Shown here in pieces: positions 50,278-60,029 of a stretch of DNA of 64,000 nucleotides (positions are counted from its first letter, which is position 1; every line of letters starts with the position of its first letter). Source of the stretch: Streptomyces sulphureus DSM 40104 (GTDB lineage: Bacteria > Actinomycetota > Actinomycetes > Streptomycetales > Streptomycetaceae); NCBI RefSeq assembly GCF_000381025.1, contig NZ_KB905816.1, positions 620,001 through 684,000 on the forward strand, read 5' to 3'. The position numbers were made by a program, and so were the translations under genes. The notes below the pieces were generated by a model. That model worked only from the letters and a program-made list of their open reading frames with translations, was not told the origin of the DNA and made no database searches.

Positions 50278-52088
50278 CAACTCGTCCGGTGGGTACGTCG
50301 GTTCACGGTCTGCGCAAGGGGCGTCGCCGGGGTGCTCCGGCTTCCCGGGGGCGGCGCGGGCGGTCCGGTGAGGCGTTCGAGCGCGTGGGCCGCGGGCTGC
50401 TCCCGCCGCGCGTGGCGGTGCTGCTCGTCGCGGCCGGCCGCCGTCGTGCCCGCACGCCAGCCGCGGCGGGCGGCGCGGCGCACCGCAGGGGCGCCGAGGA
50501 GCGAGACGACCACGGCGAGGAGCAGCACGGCGCTCCAGACGACGGCCGTGCGCGCCCCGCCCTCCAGCAGCGGGTGGGGCTCGGGAACGGGCTGGACGGG
50601 GAGGACGGCCTGGTCGGAAGCGTGCTCCTCGGCGTCGGATCGGTCCTCGCCGCCGGCGAGTTGGGTGAGCGCGCCGAACGGGTCGACCACGCCCGCGCCG
50701 GTGCGCGGGTCGCGCCCGCCGCCGACGGGGGCGGCCGAGGCGACGAGGCGGTCGGCGACTTCGCCCGCGTCGAGTCCCGGGTGGCGCGAGCGCACGAGTG
50801 CCGCTGCGGCGGCGACCTGGGGTGCGGCGAAGCTCGTGCCCTTCTCGCTGCGGAAACCGCGTCCGCCCGATGCCAGTACCGCCTCTTCCTCGCCATAGGC
50901 GGCGAGGTCGACCCAGTCGCCGCGGTTCGACTTCTGCATGGGCTGCCCGTCCGCGGCTACGGCGCCGACCGCCAACACGCCCTTGTACGCAGCCGGGTAG
51001 GTCTTGGGGGCGGAGCCGCTCCCGGCTGCGTCCTCGGCACTGCCCTCGTTGCCCGCGGCCGCGACGACGAGGACATCGCCCTGCACGGCGCGGCGCACCG
51101 CCGCGCGGACGGGGGCACGGTCGACGGGTAGTGCGAAGGAGAGGTTGAGGATCTTCGCGCCGCCCGCGGCAGCCCGGTCGATTGCGGCGGCGAGCGCCTC
51201 GCCCGAGGCGTTCTCCACGCCGTCGGCGACGCGGACCGAGCGGACCCGTGCGCCGGGCGCCACCCCTGGGAGCGGGCTGTCGGCCGTGCGCTGTGCCGCG
51301 ATCAGCCCTGCCACGGCGGTTCCGTGGCCCTCGCAGTCGAGGTCGGGAGAGCGCGGCTGCTGGATGCGGAAGCCCTCCTTCGTGCGGACGGTCACCACTT
51401 CGGCCGCGGTGCCCACCACGCCGTCGAGGCCGGGGTGGCGGTCGTCGACCCCGGAGTCGACGACGCCGACGGTGACGCCCTCGCCCTGCGCCAGATCCCA
51501 GGCCTGCGCGAGGCCGAGCCGCTCGACCAGGCCGGCGCCCTTCGTCGCGGGCGGCTTCGCCGCGCCTTTCTCGGGGGCTTGGCGGCAGGAGGTGTCGACA
51601 CGTGCGGGTTTCTTCACGGAGGCGTGCACAGAGCCCGCGTACGCCGGTGCGGCGTGCGGGACGGGTGGGGAACCGGCGTACAGGCTCGCGGCGTGCGCGG
51701 GCGCGTGGGGGGACGGCGGCGTCGGGGCGGTCGGTGCGGGGACGGAACGTCCTTGCGTGCGGGTGTAACCAGCGGCGGACGGAGCCGCGTTCGGGCCCGC
51801 CGCCACAAGGGACGCGCCCGCGTGCACTGTCGCCGACGCGCCCCCGCCGCGCCCCGGACGCTGCCCCGCTTCCGACGAGCCCCCGCGGCCCGCGTCCGCC
51901 CGAGCGCCCGCGAGCGCGGCGTCCGCGCCCCGAGCCGCCTCGCGCGGCGACGCGCCGGCCCCATGGCCGTCGTCCCGTCCGCTCCCCTCCGCAAGCGGGA
52001 CGAGCAGGGCCACCCCGACGAGGACGGGCACGCAGCGTCGGGCCCCGCCCTTGAGTGCGCGCGTACGGCGGCGAGTTCGGGGGTTCAC
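50277..52088 (-). CDS. mycP: MycP: mycosin, membrane-anchored subtilisin-like protease
   Basis: A 603-residue S8 protease of the ESX system. A signal peptide covers ~1-35. The mature-start-like CRQAPEKG (168-175) and catalytic domain follow, with Asp211 (VVDSGVDD), His255 (CEGHGTAVAG), Asn347 (AAAGNEGS) and Ser419 (GTSFAAP). A C-terminal membrane helix (about 515-532) and basic tail anchor it. Cys168 and Cys252 match the known mycosin disulfide. Unusually, ~130 residues of Ala/Pro/Gly-rich low-complexity sequence separate the signal peptide from the conserved start. The GTG lies in a GTGA overlap with eccD. In mycobacteria mycosins stabilise the secretion complex. Confidence 0.93.
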   Translation of the reverse strand: MNPRTRRRTRALKGGARRCVPVLVGVALLVPLAEGSGRDDGHGAGASPREAARGADAALAGARADAGRGGSSEAGQRPGRGGGASATVHAGASLVAAGPNAAPSAAGYTRTQGRSVPAPTAPTPPSPHAPAHAASLYAGSPPVPHAAPAYAGSVHASVKKPARVDTSCRQAPEKGAAKPPATKGAGLVERLGLAQAWDLAQGEGVTVGVVDSGVDDRHPGLDGVVGTAAEVVTVRTKEGFRIQQPRSPDLDCEGHGTAVAGLIAAQRTADSPLPGVAPGARVRSVRVADGVENASGEALAAAIDRAAAGGAKILNLSFALPVDRAPVRAAVRRAVQGDVLVVAAAGNEGSAEDAAGSGSAPKTYPAAYKGVLAVGAVAADGQPMQKSNRGDWVDLAAYGEEEAVLASGGRGFRSEKGTSFAAPQVAAAAALVRSRHPGLDAGEVADRLVASAAPVGGGRDPRTGAGVVDPFGALTQLAGGEDRSDAEEHASDQAVLPVQPVPEPHPLLEGGARTAVVWSAVLLLAVVVSLLGAPAVRRAARRGWRAGTTAAGRDEQHRHARREQPAAHALERLTGPPAPPPGSRSTPATPLAQTVNRRTHRTS

Positions 52089-53551
52089 GCCTTCAGCTCC
52101 AGCAGCGCGGTGTAGACGCCCCAGACGGCGAGGACGAGCGGGACGACGGAGAGGAGCAGGGTCGTCTCCGCGGCGTCGAGGAGCCTCGCGAACCTCGGGT
52201 TGAGGGTGCGGCGCCCGCTGTAGAGGCCGACGGCGCACGCGACGAGCGCGACAGCCAGGCAGACCGGTACCGAGACCGCGAGCAGCGGCAGCGCCTCCCC
52301 CGCGAAGTCGGCGACGAGGAGCACCGCCGCGCCGAGCAGCACGGCGAGCCCGGCGGCGAGCGAAACGGCCGCCTGCGGCGCCTCACGGAAGAGACGGGCC
52401 CGCAGCAGTGCCAGCGCCCACAGGGCCCCGGCGAGTACCCCGGCCCACAGTCCACCGGCGGCCAGCAGCGTCAACGTGCCTACGAGGACGACGAGTTGGC
52501 AGCCGGCCAACATCCCCGTCAGCAACCGCCGCGCGCGGTCGACGCGCAACCGCAGCTCCCGGTGCCCGATCTGCTCGGGCAGCTCCTCCAATCCGCCCGC
52601 ATCGGAGGCGAGTTGTGGCCCCGGTATGTGCGCGAGGCGCAACGCGAGCGCAGGCAGCAGCGGTACCGCGGCGAGCGCGAGCGGCGCGGCCACTGCCGCG
52701 GCCGGTGCGGCGCCCGCGTCCCACACCACGGCGATGAACGCCCCCAGCGCGGCGAAGGCCGACGCCATCACGAGCGCGGCGAAGGTGCCGTCTCCCCCGC
52801 CCACGAGGAGGGGACCAGCCGCGCCGAAGACCGCGACGACTGCGCACCCCAACAGTACGTGTGCGGCGTCCAGTTCACCGGGCCACAGGGGCTCGGCCCC
52901 GCCGAGTAGCCGCATCGCCCCGACCGCTCCGGGAACCGCGGAGAGGACCGCCGCGAAGGTGCCGGCGACGAGATCGGCGAAGGCGCGCGACAGCAGTCCG
53001 GCGAGGCCGAGCCCGAGCAGCCCCGTGACGAGTCCGAGGTAGCCGGCGAGGACGCCGGGCGCCACCGCAAGGGCTCCCGCGGCGCCGAGCACGGCGACGG
53101 CTGCGAACGCACCGGCGCTGCGGCGGGTGGCGGTGGCCGGCCACGGGGTGCGCACGCTCTCGCTGCCGATCACCTCCACCACGTCGTCGTAGAGGGGCGG
53201 CGCCTGCTCCTCGGTCCCGTGCGTGAGGAAGAGCAGGTGTCCCTCCCTGACCTGCTGGGCGCCGAGGGTGCGCGCCGCATCCAGGCGGGTGCCGTCGGAG
53301 GTGCGCAGCGCCCAACCGCCGTGCAGTGCACCGCCGTCCGGCCCGGGCTCCTCCCCGGCGTGCTGGAGCAGCGACGGCAAAAGGCGCGCGAGCGGGACGC
53401 CGAGCGGGACCGCGAGGTCCACCCGGCTGCTCGGGCCGGCTACGGCGATGCGGCAGAAGTCTCCTCCGTCCGCGCCGGCCCGCGCCGGCGTGCGGGGCTC
53501 GGTGCCCGCGGGTTCCGTGGAGGGTGCGCGCGTCTGGGGGGCGGTCGTCAT
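52085..53551 (-). CDS. eccD: EccD: type VII secretion polytopic channel component
   Basis: A 488-residue EccD with an N-terminal ubiquitin-like domain (about 30-115; FCRIAVAGPSSRVDLAVPLGVPLARLL, LRTSDGTRLDAARTLGAQQVREGHLLFL) and about eleven hydrophobic segments from ~145 to the C-terminus. A cytoplasmic loop PGPQLASDAGGLEELPEQIGHR interrupts the helices as in family members. EccD forms the membrane-spanning pore region. ATG start 55 bp after the eccC stop. Confidence 0.93.
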   Translation of the reverse strand: MTTAPQTRAPSTEPAGTEPRTPARAGADGGDFCRIAVAGPSSRVDLAVPLGVPLARLLPSLLQHAGEEPGPDGGALHGGWALRTSDGTRLDAARTLGAQQVREGHLLFLTHGTEEQAPPLYDDVVEVIGSESVRTPWPATATRRSAGAFAAVAVLGAAGALAVAPGVLAGYLGLVTGLLGLGLAGLLSRAFADLVAGTFAAVLSAVPGAVGAMRLLGGAEPLWPGELDAAHVLLGCAVVAVFGAAGPLLVGGGDGTFAALVMASAFAALGAFIAVVWDAGAAPAAAVAAPLALAAVPLLPALALRLAHIPGPQLASDAGGLEELPEQIGHRELRLRVDRARRLLTGMLAGCQLVVLVGTLTLLAAGGLWAGVLAGALWALALLRARLFREAPQAAVSLAAGLAVLLGAAVLLVADFAGEALPLLAVSVPVCLAVALVACAVGLYSGRRTLNPRFARLLDAAETTLLLSVVPLVLAVWGVYTALLELKA

Positions 53552-53606
53552 CTCGTCACGCTCACAGTGGTGTGCTCTCGGCGGGTGGCTCTCGGACGAT
53601 CGGGGC

Positions 53607-56600
53607 TCAGCGATCCAGCGGCGGCGGGTCGGACCGCACCATCTGCACAGGCGTGTTGCCGAGCTTGCGGTGGAGCATCAGTCCGCGCCCCGCCTGGCGT
53701 TTCGCCGGGCGCTGGCCCCAGACGGGTGGCTCCTCCTTGGGCATGCTCAACAGCACGCCGGGGAAGTTGAGTTCGCGCATGCGGTTGATCACCGGGTCCC
53801 CGCTCGCCCGCGCCGCGCCCCCGGCCTGCCGGGTGACGAAGAGGTGCAGCCCGATCCCCCTGGCCTGCGGCAGGAACTCCACCAACTGGCGCAGCGGGTT
53901 GCCGGCCGAGGTGGCGACGAGGTCGTAGTCGTCGACGAGGACGTAGATTTCGGGGCCCGTCCACCAGGAGCAGTCGCGCAGTTGCTCCGGTGTGACGTCC
54001 GATCCGGGCAGCCGCTCCTTGAACCCGGCGGCGAGCCCGGCCACCACCTGCGTCGCGGTGTCGTGGTTGCTCGCGTAGCCCAGCAGGCTTTCGCCGGAGA
54101 ACTCCTGGAACATCGTCATCCGGTAGTCGAGGACGACGAGCTTCGCCTCGCGAGGCCGCCAGCACTCGACCACCTGCCGCGCCACGCCGCGCAGGACGGA
54201 GGTCTTGCCGGTCTCGCTGTCGCCGAGCACCACCATGCCGTTGTCGCGCCCCGGCACGAACCGCACCGGTTCGAGCCGGTTGCCTTCCAGCGCGACGACG
54301 ACGCCCCGCTCCCCCTCTTCCGCCGACGGCTGCGGCGGTACGGCGTCGAGCGGGAAGTCCGCGGGGAGCAGCCTGACGCGGGGCGCCGGGTCGCCCGTCC
54401 ACGCCTCGTCGACGCGGCGGACGAAGTCAGCGAGGCCGTCGCCGAGCCGGGCGTCGCTGCGCTCGCCGTCGAACCGGGGCACGGCGGTGAGGAAGTGGAG
54501 CCGCTCGGAGGTGATGCCGCGTCCCGGACGGCCCGAGGGCACCGTCCGCTGGGCCTTGCGGTCGACCTCCGAGTCGAGGGCGTCGCCGAGCTTCAACTCC
54601 ACCTTGGTGCCGATGAGATCGCGCAGCCCCATGCGCATGTCCATCCAGCGGTTCCCCGAGACGACGAGGTGGACCCCGTAGGTGAGCATCCGCCCGGCGA
54701 CGCCCATCAGCGTCTCCTCCAACTGCGGGAAGTTCTGCCGCAGCACCTGCCATCCGTCGACGACGAGGAAGACGTCCCCGAACGCGTCCTGGGGAACCCG
54801 CCCTTCGGCGCGGAGCCTGCGGTAGTCGGCCATGGAGTCGACGTGCAGTTCGCGGAAGCGCAACTCGCGGTCCTCCAGCACCTCCAGGACCTCGGCGACC
54901 GTCCGCGTGACGAGTTCGGCGTCGAGCCGCCCGGCCACCTGGCCGACGTGCGGGAGTCCGGAGAGGCCGAAGAGGGTGCCGCTGAAGTCGAGGCAGTAGA
55001 ACTGGACTTCGCGCGGTGTGTGGCGCAGCGCGAGCGAGCCGATGAGGCTGCGCAACGCGGTCGACTTCCCGCTGTGGGGGCCGCCGACGACCGCCATGTG
55101 CCCGCCGGCGCCGGAGAGGTCGAGGGTGAAGGGGTCGCGGCGCTGGTGGTAGGGGCGGTCCACGGTGCCGATGACCGCCTCCAGCGGCGGGCGCGACGTC
55201 GCAGCGGTGAGGCCGCGGCCCTCGCGGGGAGCCGCGTCCGGGTAGAGCGCGTCGAGCGTCTCGGGCTCGTCCAGCGGCGGCAGCCACACCTGGTGGGCCT
55301 GCGGCCCCTGCCCTGCCATCTGCTCCACCATGACGTCGAGGATCGTGTTGCCCATCTCCTCGTCCTCGCCGAACTCGTCCTCGGCCAGGGCGGGTTCGGG
55401 TTCGGGGAGCCGCAGTTCCTCCGGGACGGGGAGGTACCCGGCGGGGAAGGGACGTACGTCGACCGGGCCGCTGAGTGCGCTGCCGTGGTCGTCGTCGCCC
55501 GTGCGGTAGGCGCCGGAGACGTATGCGGCGCGGAACCTGCGCAGCGTCGTGGTGTCGGTGCGGAGGTAGCCGTGCCCGGGCGAGCTGGGCAGGTGGTGTG
55601 CGTCCGTGACGCCGAGCGCGGCGCGGCTCTCCTGCTCGGAGAAGGTGCGGAGGCCGATCCGGTAGGAGAGGTGGGCCTCCAGCCCGCGGAGCCTTCCCTC
55701 GTCCAACCGCTGCGAGGCGAGGAGGAGATGGAGACCGAGGGAGCGGCCGAGCCGTCCGATCTGGACGAAGAGGTCGGCGAAGTCGGGCTTCTGGGCGAGG
55801 AGTTCGGAGAACTCGTCGACGACGATGAAGAGGCTCGGCAGCGGCGGCAGGTCGGCGCCGCGCTGCCTCGCCCGCTCGTAGTCGCGCACCGAGACGAGGT
55901 TCCCCGCGTCGCGCAGCACCTCCTGCCGGCGGTTCATCTCGCCGGATATCGCCTCCCGCATGCGGTCGACGAGCGTGAGGTCGTCCTCCAGGTTGGTGAT
56001 GACGGCGGCAACGTGCGGCAGCTCGGACATACCGGCGAAGGTCGCGCCGCCCTTGAAGTCGACGAGGACGAAGTTGAGTTGCTCGGCCGGGTGCGTGGAG
56101 GCCATCGCGAGGACCAGCGTCCGCAGCAGCTCCGACTTGCCCGAGCCGGTGGCGCCGACGAGCAGGCCGTGCGGCCCCATGCCGTTCTGCGCCGACTCCT
56201 TGATGTCCAGCTCCAGGGTGCCGCCCTCGGCCGAGAGCCCGACCGGCACCTTGAGCCGGTCGCGCATCGGACGGGAGCGCCACAGCACGTCGAGGTCGAG
56301 GCGTCCGGGGTCGGCTATCCCCAGCAGGCCGGGGAGCGTCGTGTCGGCCGTGCTGAGGTCCTCGGTCTGCGCGGTCGAGGAGTCGAGGCGGTACGGCGCC
56401 AACTGCTGGGCGAGTGCCGCTGTTTGGGGATGCGAGAGCTGGTCCGCCGCGCCCAGGTCGTCGCTGGACTCACCGGAGAGGACGCTCAATTCGCCGCCCT
56501 CCACGGCGAGTCGGATGCCGTGCGCGGCAGTGAGCCCCGAGGCGCGGCCATCGAGGTCGAGCACGGTCACGCCCTGCATGCCGCCCGGGTCTAGCAGCGC

Positions 56601-57584
56601 CTCGGACCCGAAGACGAGCCCGCCGTCGAGGACGACGAGGAGGTGCGGCACGTCCGGATCGGGCTCGGCGTCCCTGTTGAACCGGGTACGCCTGCTCAAC
56701 TCGGCGCCGAGCAGGTCCTCCAGGCCGGCGAGACTGCCGTGGACGAGGCGCACCGGGCCCGCGTGGTCCACCTCCTCCGGATGGTGCGCGTGCGGCAGCC
56801 ACTTCACCCACGCCCACTCCGCACCGTCCGGATCGCTCGTGCAGACCAGCACCCGCAGGTCGCGGGGCGCGTGGAGGACGGCGGCCTGCGCCAGGACGGA
56901 GCGCAGCAGCCCGCGCGCCCCTGCCTCCTCGCCTTCCACGGCGACGGAGGCGAACCTCCGCAGGGCCAACTGGACGGGCAGCGAAGGGACCACGGAGTGT
57001 GCGTCGACGAATCGCTTCAACGCGACGGCGCTCAGCGGGTCGAGATCCTCGACGGGCGCCGACTCGCCCGGTACCAGCGGCGTCGCCAGGTAGCGCGGCC
57101 CTGTGCCGATCCGCACCACCCCGAAGTCGCCGTCGGCCGAACGACGCTCCCACAGCCGCCGGCTCGCCGCGACAGCCCACAGCGCGCCGGGCTCGGGCGC
57201 CGCCCAACGCAGCGCGTCCGCCTGCGCGTCCGCGGTCTTGCGCACCTCGGCGCGGGTCCGCTCCAGGTACCGCAGGTACTCCCTGCGCTCCTGCTGCGCC
57301 TGCCCCCTGGTGCTGCCGCGCTGCCGCAGCAGCGAGCCGACGACCATCGCGAGCGAGGAGACGAGGAACATCGTCCCGACGACGTAGCCGATCGGGCCGC
57401 GGCCCATCGTCAGCATGTACATCACGGAGCCGAGGCCGCTGAGGGCGGGGAGCGCGGTGAGCCAGACGTTGTTGTTGGGGTCGGGTTGCGGGAGTTCGGG
57501 GGGTGGCTTGAGGGTCAAGTCGCCCGTGGGAGCGGTGGGTTGGGGGGCTCGGGCAGGGCGGCGGAAGAGGGTGGTGGGGGTCAT
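53607..57584 (-). CDS. eccC: EccC: FtsK/SpoIIIE-type ATPase motor of type VII secretion
   Basis: A 1325-residue EccC with all domains in one chain. Two membrane helices lie at about 42-60 and 65-83. Three ATPase modules follow with Walker A GATGSGKS, GGPHSGKS and GDSETGKT, and Walker B LFIVVDEF, VFLVVDGW and IYVLVDDY. The second lacks the acidic residue after Asp, so it is probably a regulatory, inactive module. The ATPases recognise the C-terminal signal of WXG100 substrates and power export. Its ATG overlaps the stop of the 807-residue gene (ATGA), so substrate-like protein and motor are co-translated. Confidence 0.96.
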   Translation of the reverse strand: MTPTTLFRRPARAPQPTAPTGDLTLKPPPELPQPDPNNNVWLTALPALSGLGSVMYMLTMGRGPIGYVVGTMFLVSSLAMVVGSLLRQRGSTRGQAQQERREYLRYLERTRAEVRKTADAQADALRWAAPEPGALWAVAASRRLWERRSADGDFGVVRIGTGPRYLATPLVPGESAPVEDLDPLSAVALKRFVDAHSVVPSLPVQLALRRFASVAVEGEEAGARGLLRSVLAQAAVLHAPRDLRVLVCTSDPDGAEWAWVKWLPHAHHPEEVDHAGPVRLVHGSLAGLEDLLGAELSRRTRFNRDAEPDPDVPHLLVVLDGGLVFGSEALLDPGGMQGVTVLDLDGRASGLTAAHGIRLAVEGGELSVLSGESSDDLGAADQLSHPQTAALAQQLAPYRLDSSTAQTEDLSTADTTLPGLLGIADPGRLDLDVLWRSRPMRDRLKVPVGLSAEGGTLELDIKESAQNGMGPHGLLVGATGSGKSELLRTLVLAMASTHPAEQLNFVLVDFKGGATFAGMSELPHVAAVITNLEDDLTLVDRMREAISGEMNRRQEVLRDAGNLVSVRDYERARQRGADLPPLPSLFIVVDEFSELLAQKPDFADLFVQIGRLGRSLGLHLLLASQRLDEGRLRGLEAHLSYRIGLRTFSEQESRAALGVTDAHHLPSSPGHGYLRTDTTTLRRFRAAYVSGAYRTGDDDHGSALSGPVDVRPFPAGYLPVPEELRLPEPEPALAEDEFGEDEEMGNTILDVMVEQMAGQGPQAHQVWLPPLDEPETLDALYPDAAPREGRGLTAATSRPPLEAVIGTVDRPYHQRRDPFTLDLSGAGGHMAVVGGPHSGKSTALRSLIGSLALRHTPREVQFYCLDFSGTLFGLSGLPHVGQVAGRLDAELVTRTVAEVLEVLEDRELRFRELHVDSMADYRRLRAEGRVPQDAFGDVFLVVDGWQVLRQNFPQLEETLMGVAGRMLTYGVHLVVSGNRWMDMRMGLRDLIGTKVELKLGDALDSEVDRKAQRTVPSGRPGRGITSERLHFLTAVPRFDGERSDARLGDGLADFVRRVDEAWTGDPAPRVRLLPADFPLDAVPPQPSAEEGERGVVVALEGNRLEPVRFVPGRDNGMVVLGDSETGKTSVLRGVARQVVECWRPREAKLVVLDYRMTMFQEFSGESLLGYASNHDTATQVVAGLAAGFKERLPGSDVTPEQLRDCSWWTGPEIYVLVDDYDLVATSAGNPLRQLVEFLPQARGIGLHLFVTRQAGGAARASGDPVINRMRELNFPGVLLSMPKEEPPVWGQRPAKRQAGRGLMLHRKLGNTPVQMVRSDPPPLDR

Positions 57585-60004
57585 CCGAAGGGTTTCCTGC
57601 CGCTGTCGTAGCCTTCATTGATAGAGAAGGGGTTCGCGAAGTCGAAGTTGTCTTCCAAGTTGTCGAATTGGCGTCTGAGAGTGGTTTCCCTGGAGCCACC
57701 CTCTTCCTCTTCGGACTCCGTGCCGAAAACGTCAGGGATCCCGGCGTCTTCGTCGATTTTGTAACCGGCGTCCTGCGCCGCGGTCGCAAGCATGTACTCA
57801 ACGCTGTGCGTACCCCAGTGACGGTGCTCGAATTCGTACGGGTTGGGCGGCTTCGACCCTACGTCCACGACGTTTCTGGCCCCTTCGGCCAAGACGGTAC
57901 CTGCGGCACCCATCGCGGGGCCTCCGAGACCGGACGCGAAGGCGACACCGCTCAGTACCGATGTCTTGACGTTGTTGGGATCCATCTGGAGAGACGTGTC
58001 GGCCGCCTCGACGTCGCCGTGCACGAGCCCCTGCGCTGTCGAGACCCCGGTGACCATTGAGCCGATCCAAGCGTCGTCGCCGTCTCCGTGCTCGAACGCT
58101 TCGTACGCCTTGCTGTATTGCCAGGCACCGACACCCGCTTCGAATTGCTCGGTGACGTCATCATCGAAGTTCTGCATCAGGGTGAACAGCTCGGCCTGAT
58201 CCTCCTGTGCAAGCTCGAATCCGTACGGATAGTCCCTGCCGTACAGATCATCAAGGTTCTCCAATGTCTGCGATTCCGACACCGGAGAGATCTGCGAAAG
58301 GAAGTCCATGTTGCGCACAGCGGTGTCGGCGACGGCTTCCTGGAGTTCGTTGCCGGCGACGGCGTTGTAGCCGGCGAGGACGCCGGCGTTCTCGACCGCG
58401 CCGGTGAGGACGTTGAAGGACGCGTCGTAGTACCGCTCGGCCTCCTTGTCGTCGTAGGAGATGCCTTCGGGCAACGTGGTCCCCGCAGTGACGAAGTCGC
58501 CCGCGCCGGAGGCATCGGCCCAGTGCGCGCCGAGCAAGTTGTCCGTGTTCTCCTTCTCCCCGAGCCACTCCGCCGTGGCCCCCTCGTTGTGCGACGCCGC
58601 CGAGAGCAGGCCGCCGACGCCTTCGGCCGAGACGTTCGGGATGATCCCTGAACCCATCGACCGCGTGGCGGAAGTGTTGGCGCGATCGATGCGCGCATTC
58701 TGGTCGTCGATCGCCTGCTGCACGTCGACGGCCGTGTCGGCCATCGCGGTGCTGAACTCGTCCCCGGAGGCGACCGTCGCGTTCCCCATGAGAGCCGCGA
58801 AGCCGTCGAACTGGTTGACCGCGCTGCGCAGCCCGCCGCCCTCGTGGATACCGAGGTCGGAGATCCGCTCGTCGTAGCCGTCCATGTACTCGACGACGCC
58901 GGCAGGCATCGCCTGCGCGCTGCCCCCGGCCGCGGGGTTCATCACGGTGTTGATGCCGTTGGCGACCGCCTGCTGAGCCGCGCCGACAGGCCCGTCGGCG
59001 TCGTCGGGCTCCAGGTGCCCGAGCGCCGAGAGCGCCTCGGCGTCCAGCTCGCCGACGTAGAGGTTGACGTAACGCGCCGCCGCGGAGTCCTCGCTGTCGA
59101 AGTCCTCGCGGATATTGCCGTCTTCGTCGTAGATGTCGTCGAGCGCGGACTCCAGTCCGACGCTGTACACCCCGAGCGCGTGCGGGTCGGGCTCGTCCTT
59201 CTGGAGCTCCTCGTTGAGGCGCTCGCCGTTGTACTCCGCCATCTCGGGGCTCGACCACAGGCCGCCCGGGTCCTCGGAGGTGTCGAAGCCCGACTGCTCC
59301 AGCTCGTAGGCGAGTTCGGCCATCCGCGAGCGGTACTGCTCGATGGCGTCGTCGATGTTGCCGTCGGCGGTCTCCGCCGCCTCGATCGCGGCCTCCAGAT
59401 GCTTCTGGCGGATGCGGAACTTCAGGTCCCACGGCGCATCCCACCCCGACTCGCCCTGCACGGCCGTGTACGTGATGTCGCCGTAGGTGACCTTCGGCGC
59501 GTCCTTGATGCTGTCGAGCAGTATCGAGCCGCTCTCCGTACGCTCCAGCGCACTGCGTACGTTGCTGAGGTCCCGCTCGGCGTCCGTGTTGAGGTCCTCG
59601 ATCTCCTGGTCGAGGCCGCCGCCGTAGTCGCCGCCGCCGTCGATGATCTCCTCGTTCTCGTCGATGCAGTCCTGTGCGAGGCCGATCCCCCGCACGACGT
59701 TGCCGACGACGGCGTCCATGTCCTCGCCGTTCCCACCGAGGTCGTTCGAGGTCAACTCACCGCGCTGCTCCTTGTCGATGAGGTCCTGGCCGTCGACGCT
59801 GCCCGACTCGGCGCCCTGCTCACCCGCGACGCGCGCGAGGTCGCCCGCCGACTCCGCCTCCCCCGCCGCGCGGGCGTACTGCGCGGCGACGTCCGCCATC
59901 TCGTCCTCGTTCACCTCGTCCGAGAAGTCGTCGCGGCGCTGCCACGGGTCGACGTTGGTCCCCTCCAGGACGTCGCTCTTGGTGAAGCCGACCTCGCTGG
60001 CCAT
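57581..60004 (-). CDS. Large acidic protein coupled to EccC (candidate type VII substrate)
   Basis: An 807-residue very acidic protein without signal peptide or membrane helix. It is mostly helical, with repeated Asp/Glu/Ala stretches and no catalytic motif that can be named. The last ~230 codons are visibly less GC-rich than the rest and than neighbouring genes. Position between WXG100-like genes and eccC, and the ATGA overlap with eccC, make it a likely secreted substrate or substrate chaperone. DUF6571-like actinobacterial proteins have a similar feel, but this cannot be confirmed here. ATG at 60004. Confidence 0.72.
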   Translation of the reverse strand: MASEVGFTKSDVLEGTNVDPWQRRDDFSDEVNEDEMADVAAQYARAAGEAESAGDLARVAGEQGAESGSVDGQDLIDKEQRGELTSNDLGGNGEDMDAVVGNVVRGIGLAQDCIDENEEIIDGGGDYGGGLDQEIEDLNTDAERDLSNVRSALERTESGSILLDSIKDAPKVTYGDITYTAVQGESGWDAPWDLKFRIRQKHLEAAIEAAETADGNIDDAIEQYRSRMAELAYELEQSGFDTSEDPGGLWSSPEMAEYNGERLNEELQKDEPDPHALGVYSVGLESALDDIYDEDGNIREDFDSEDSAAARYVNLYVGELDAEALSALGHLEPDDADGPVGAAQQAVANGINTVMNPAAGGSAQAMPAGVVEYMDGYDERISDLGIHEGGGLRSAVNQFDGFAALMGNATVASGDEFSTAMADTAVDVQQAIDDQNARIDRANTSATRSMGSGIIPNVSAEGVGGLLSAASHNEGATAEWLGEKENTDNLLGAHWADASGAGDFVTAGTTLPEGISYDDKEAERYYDASFNVLTGAVENAGVLAGYNAVAGNELQEAVADTAVRNMDFLSQISPVSESQTLENLDDLYGRDYPYGFELAQEDQAELFTLMQNFDDDVTEQFEAGVGAWQYSKAYEAFEHGDGDDAWIGSMVTGVSTAQGLVHGDVEAADTSLQMDPNNVKTSVLSGVAFASGLGGPAMGAAGTVLAEGARNVVDVGSKPPNPYEFEHRHWGTHSVEYMLATAAQDAGYKIDEDAGIPDVFGTESEEEEGGSRETTLRRQFDNLEDNFDFANPFSINEGYDSGRKPFG

Positions 60005-60029
60005 CTCCCCAACTCCCCTTCTCCGGCGC

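Noticed and set aside
53223..56594. A 1123-codon open frame on the plus strand opposite eccC and eccD
   Set aside because: It is antisense to two clear genes with known domains; such frames arise from the strong third-position GC bias. The translation shows no domain.
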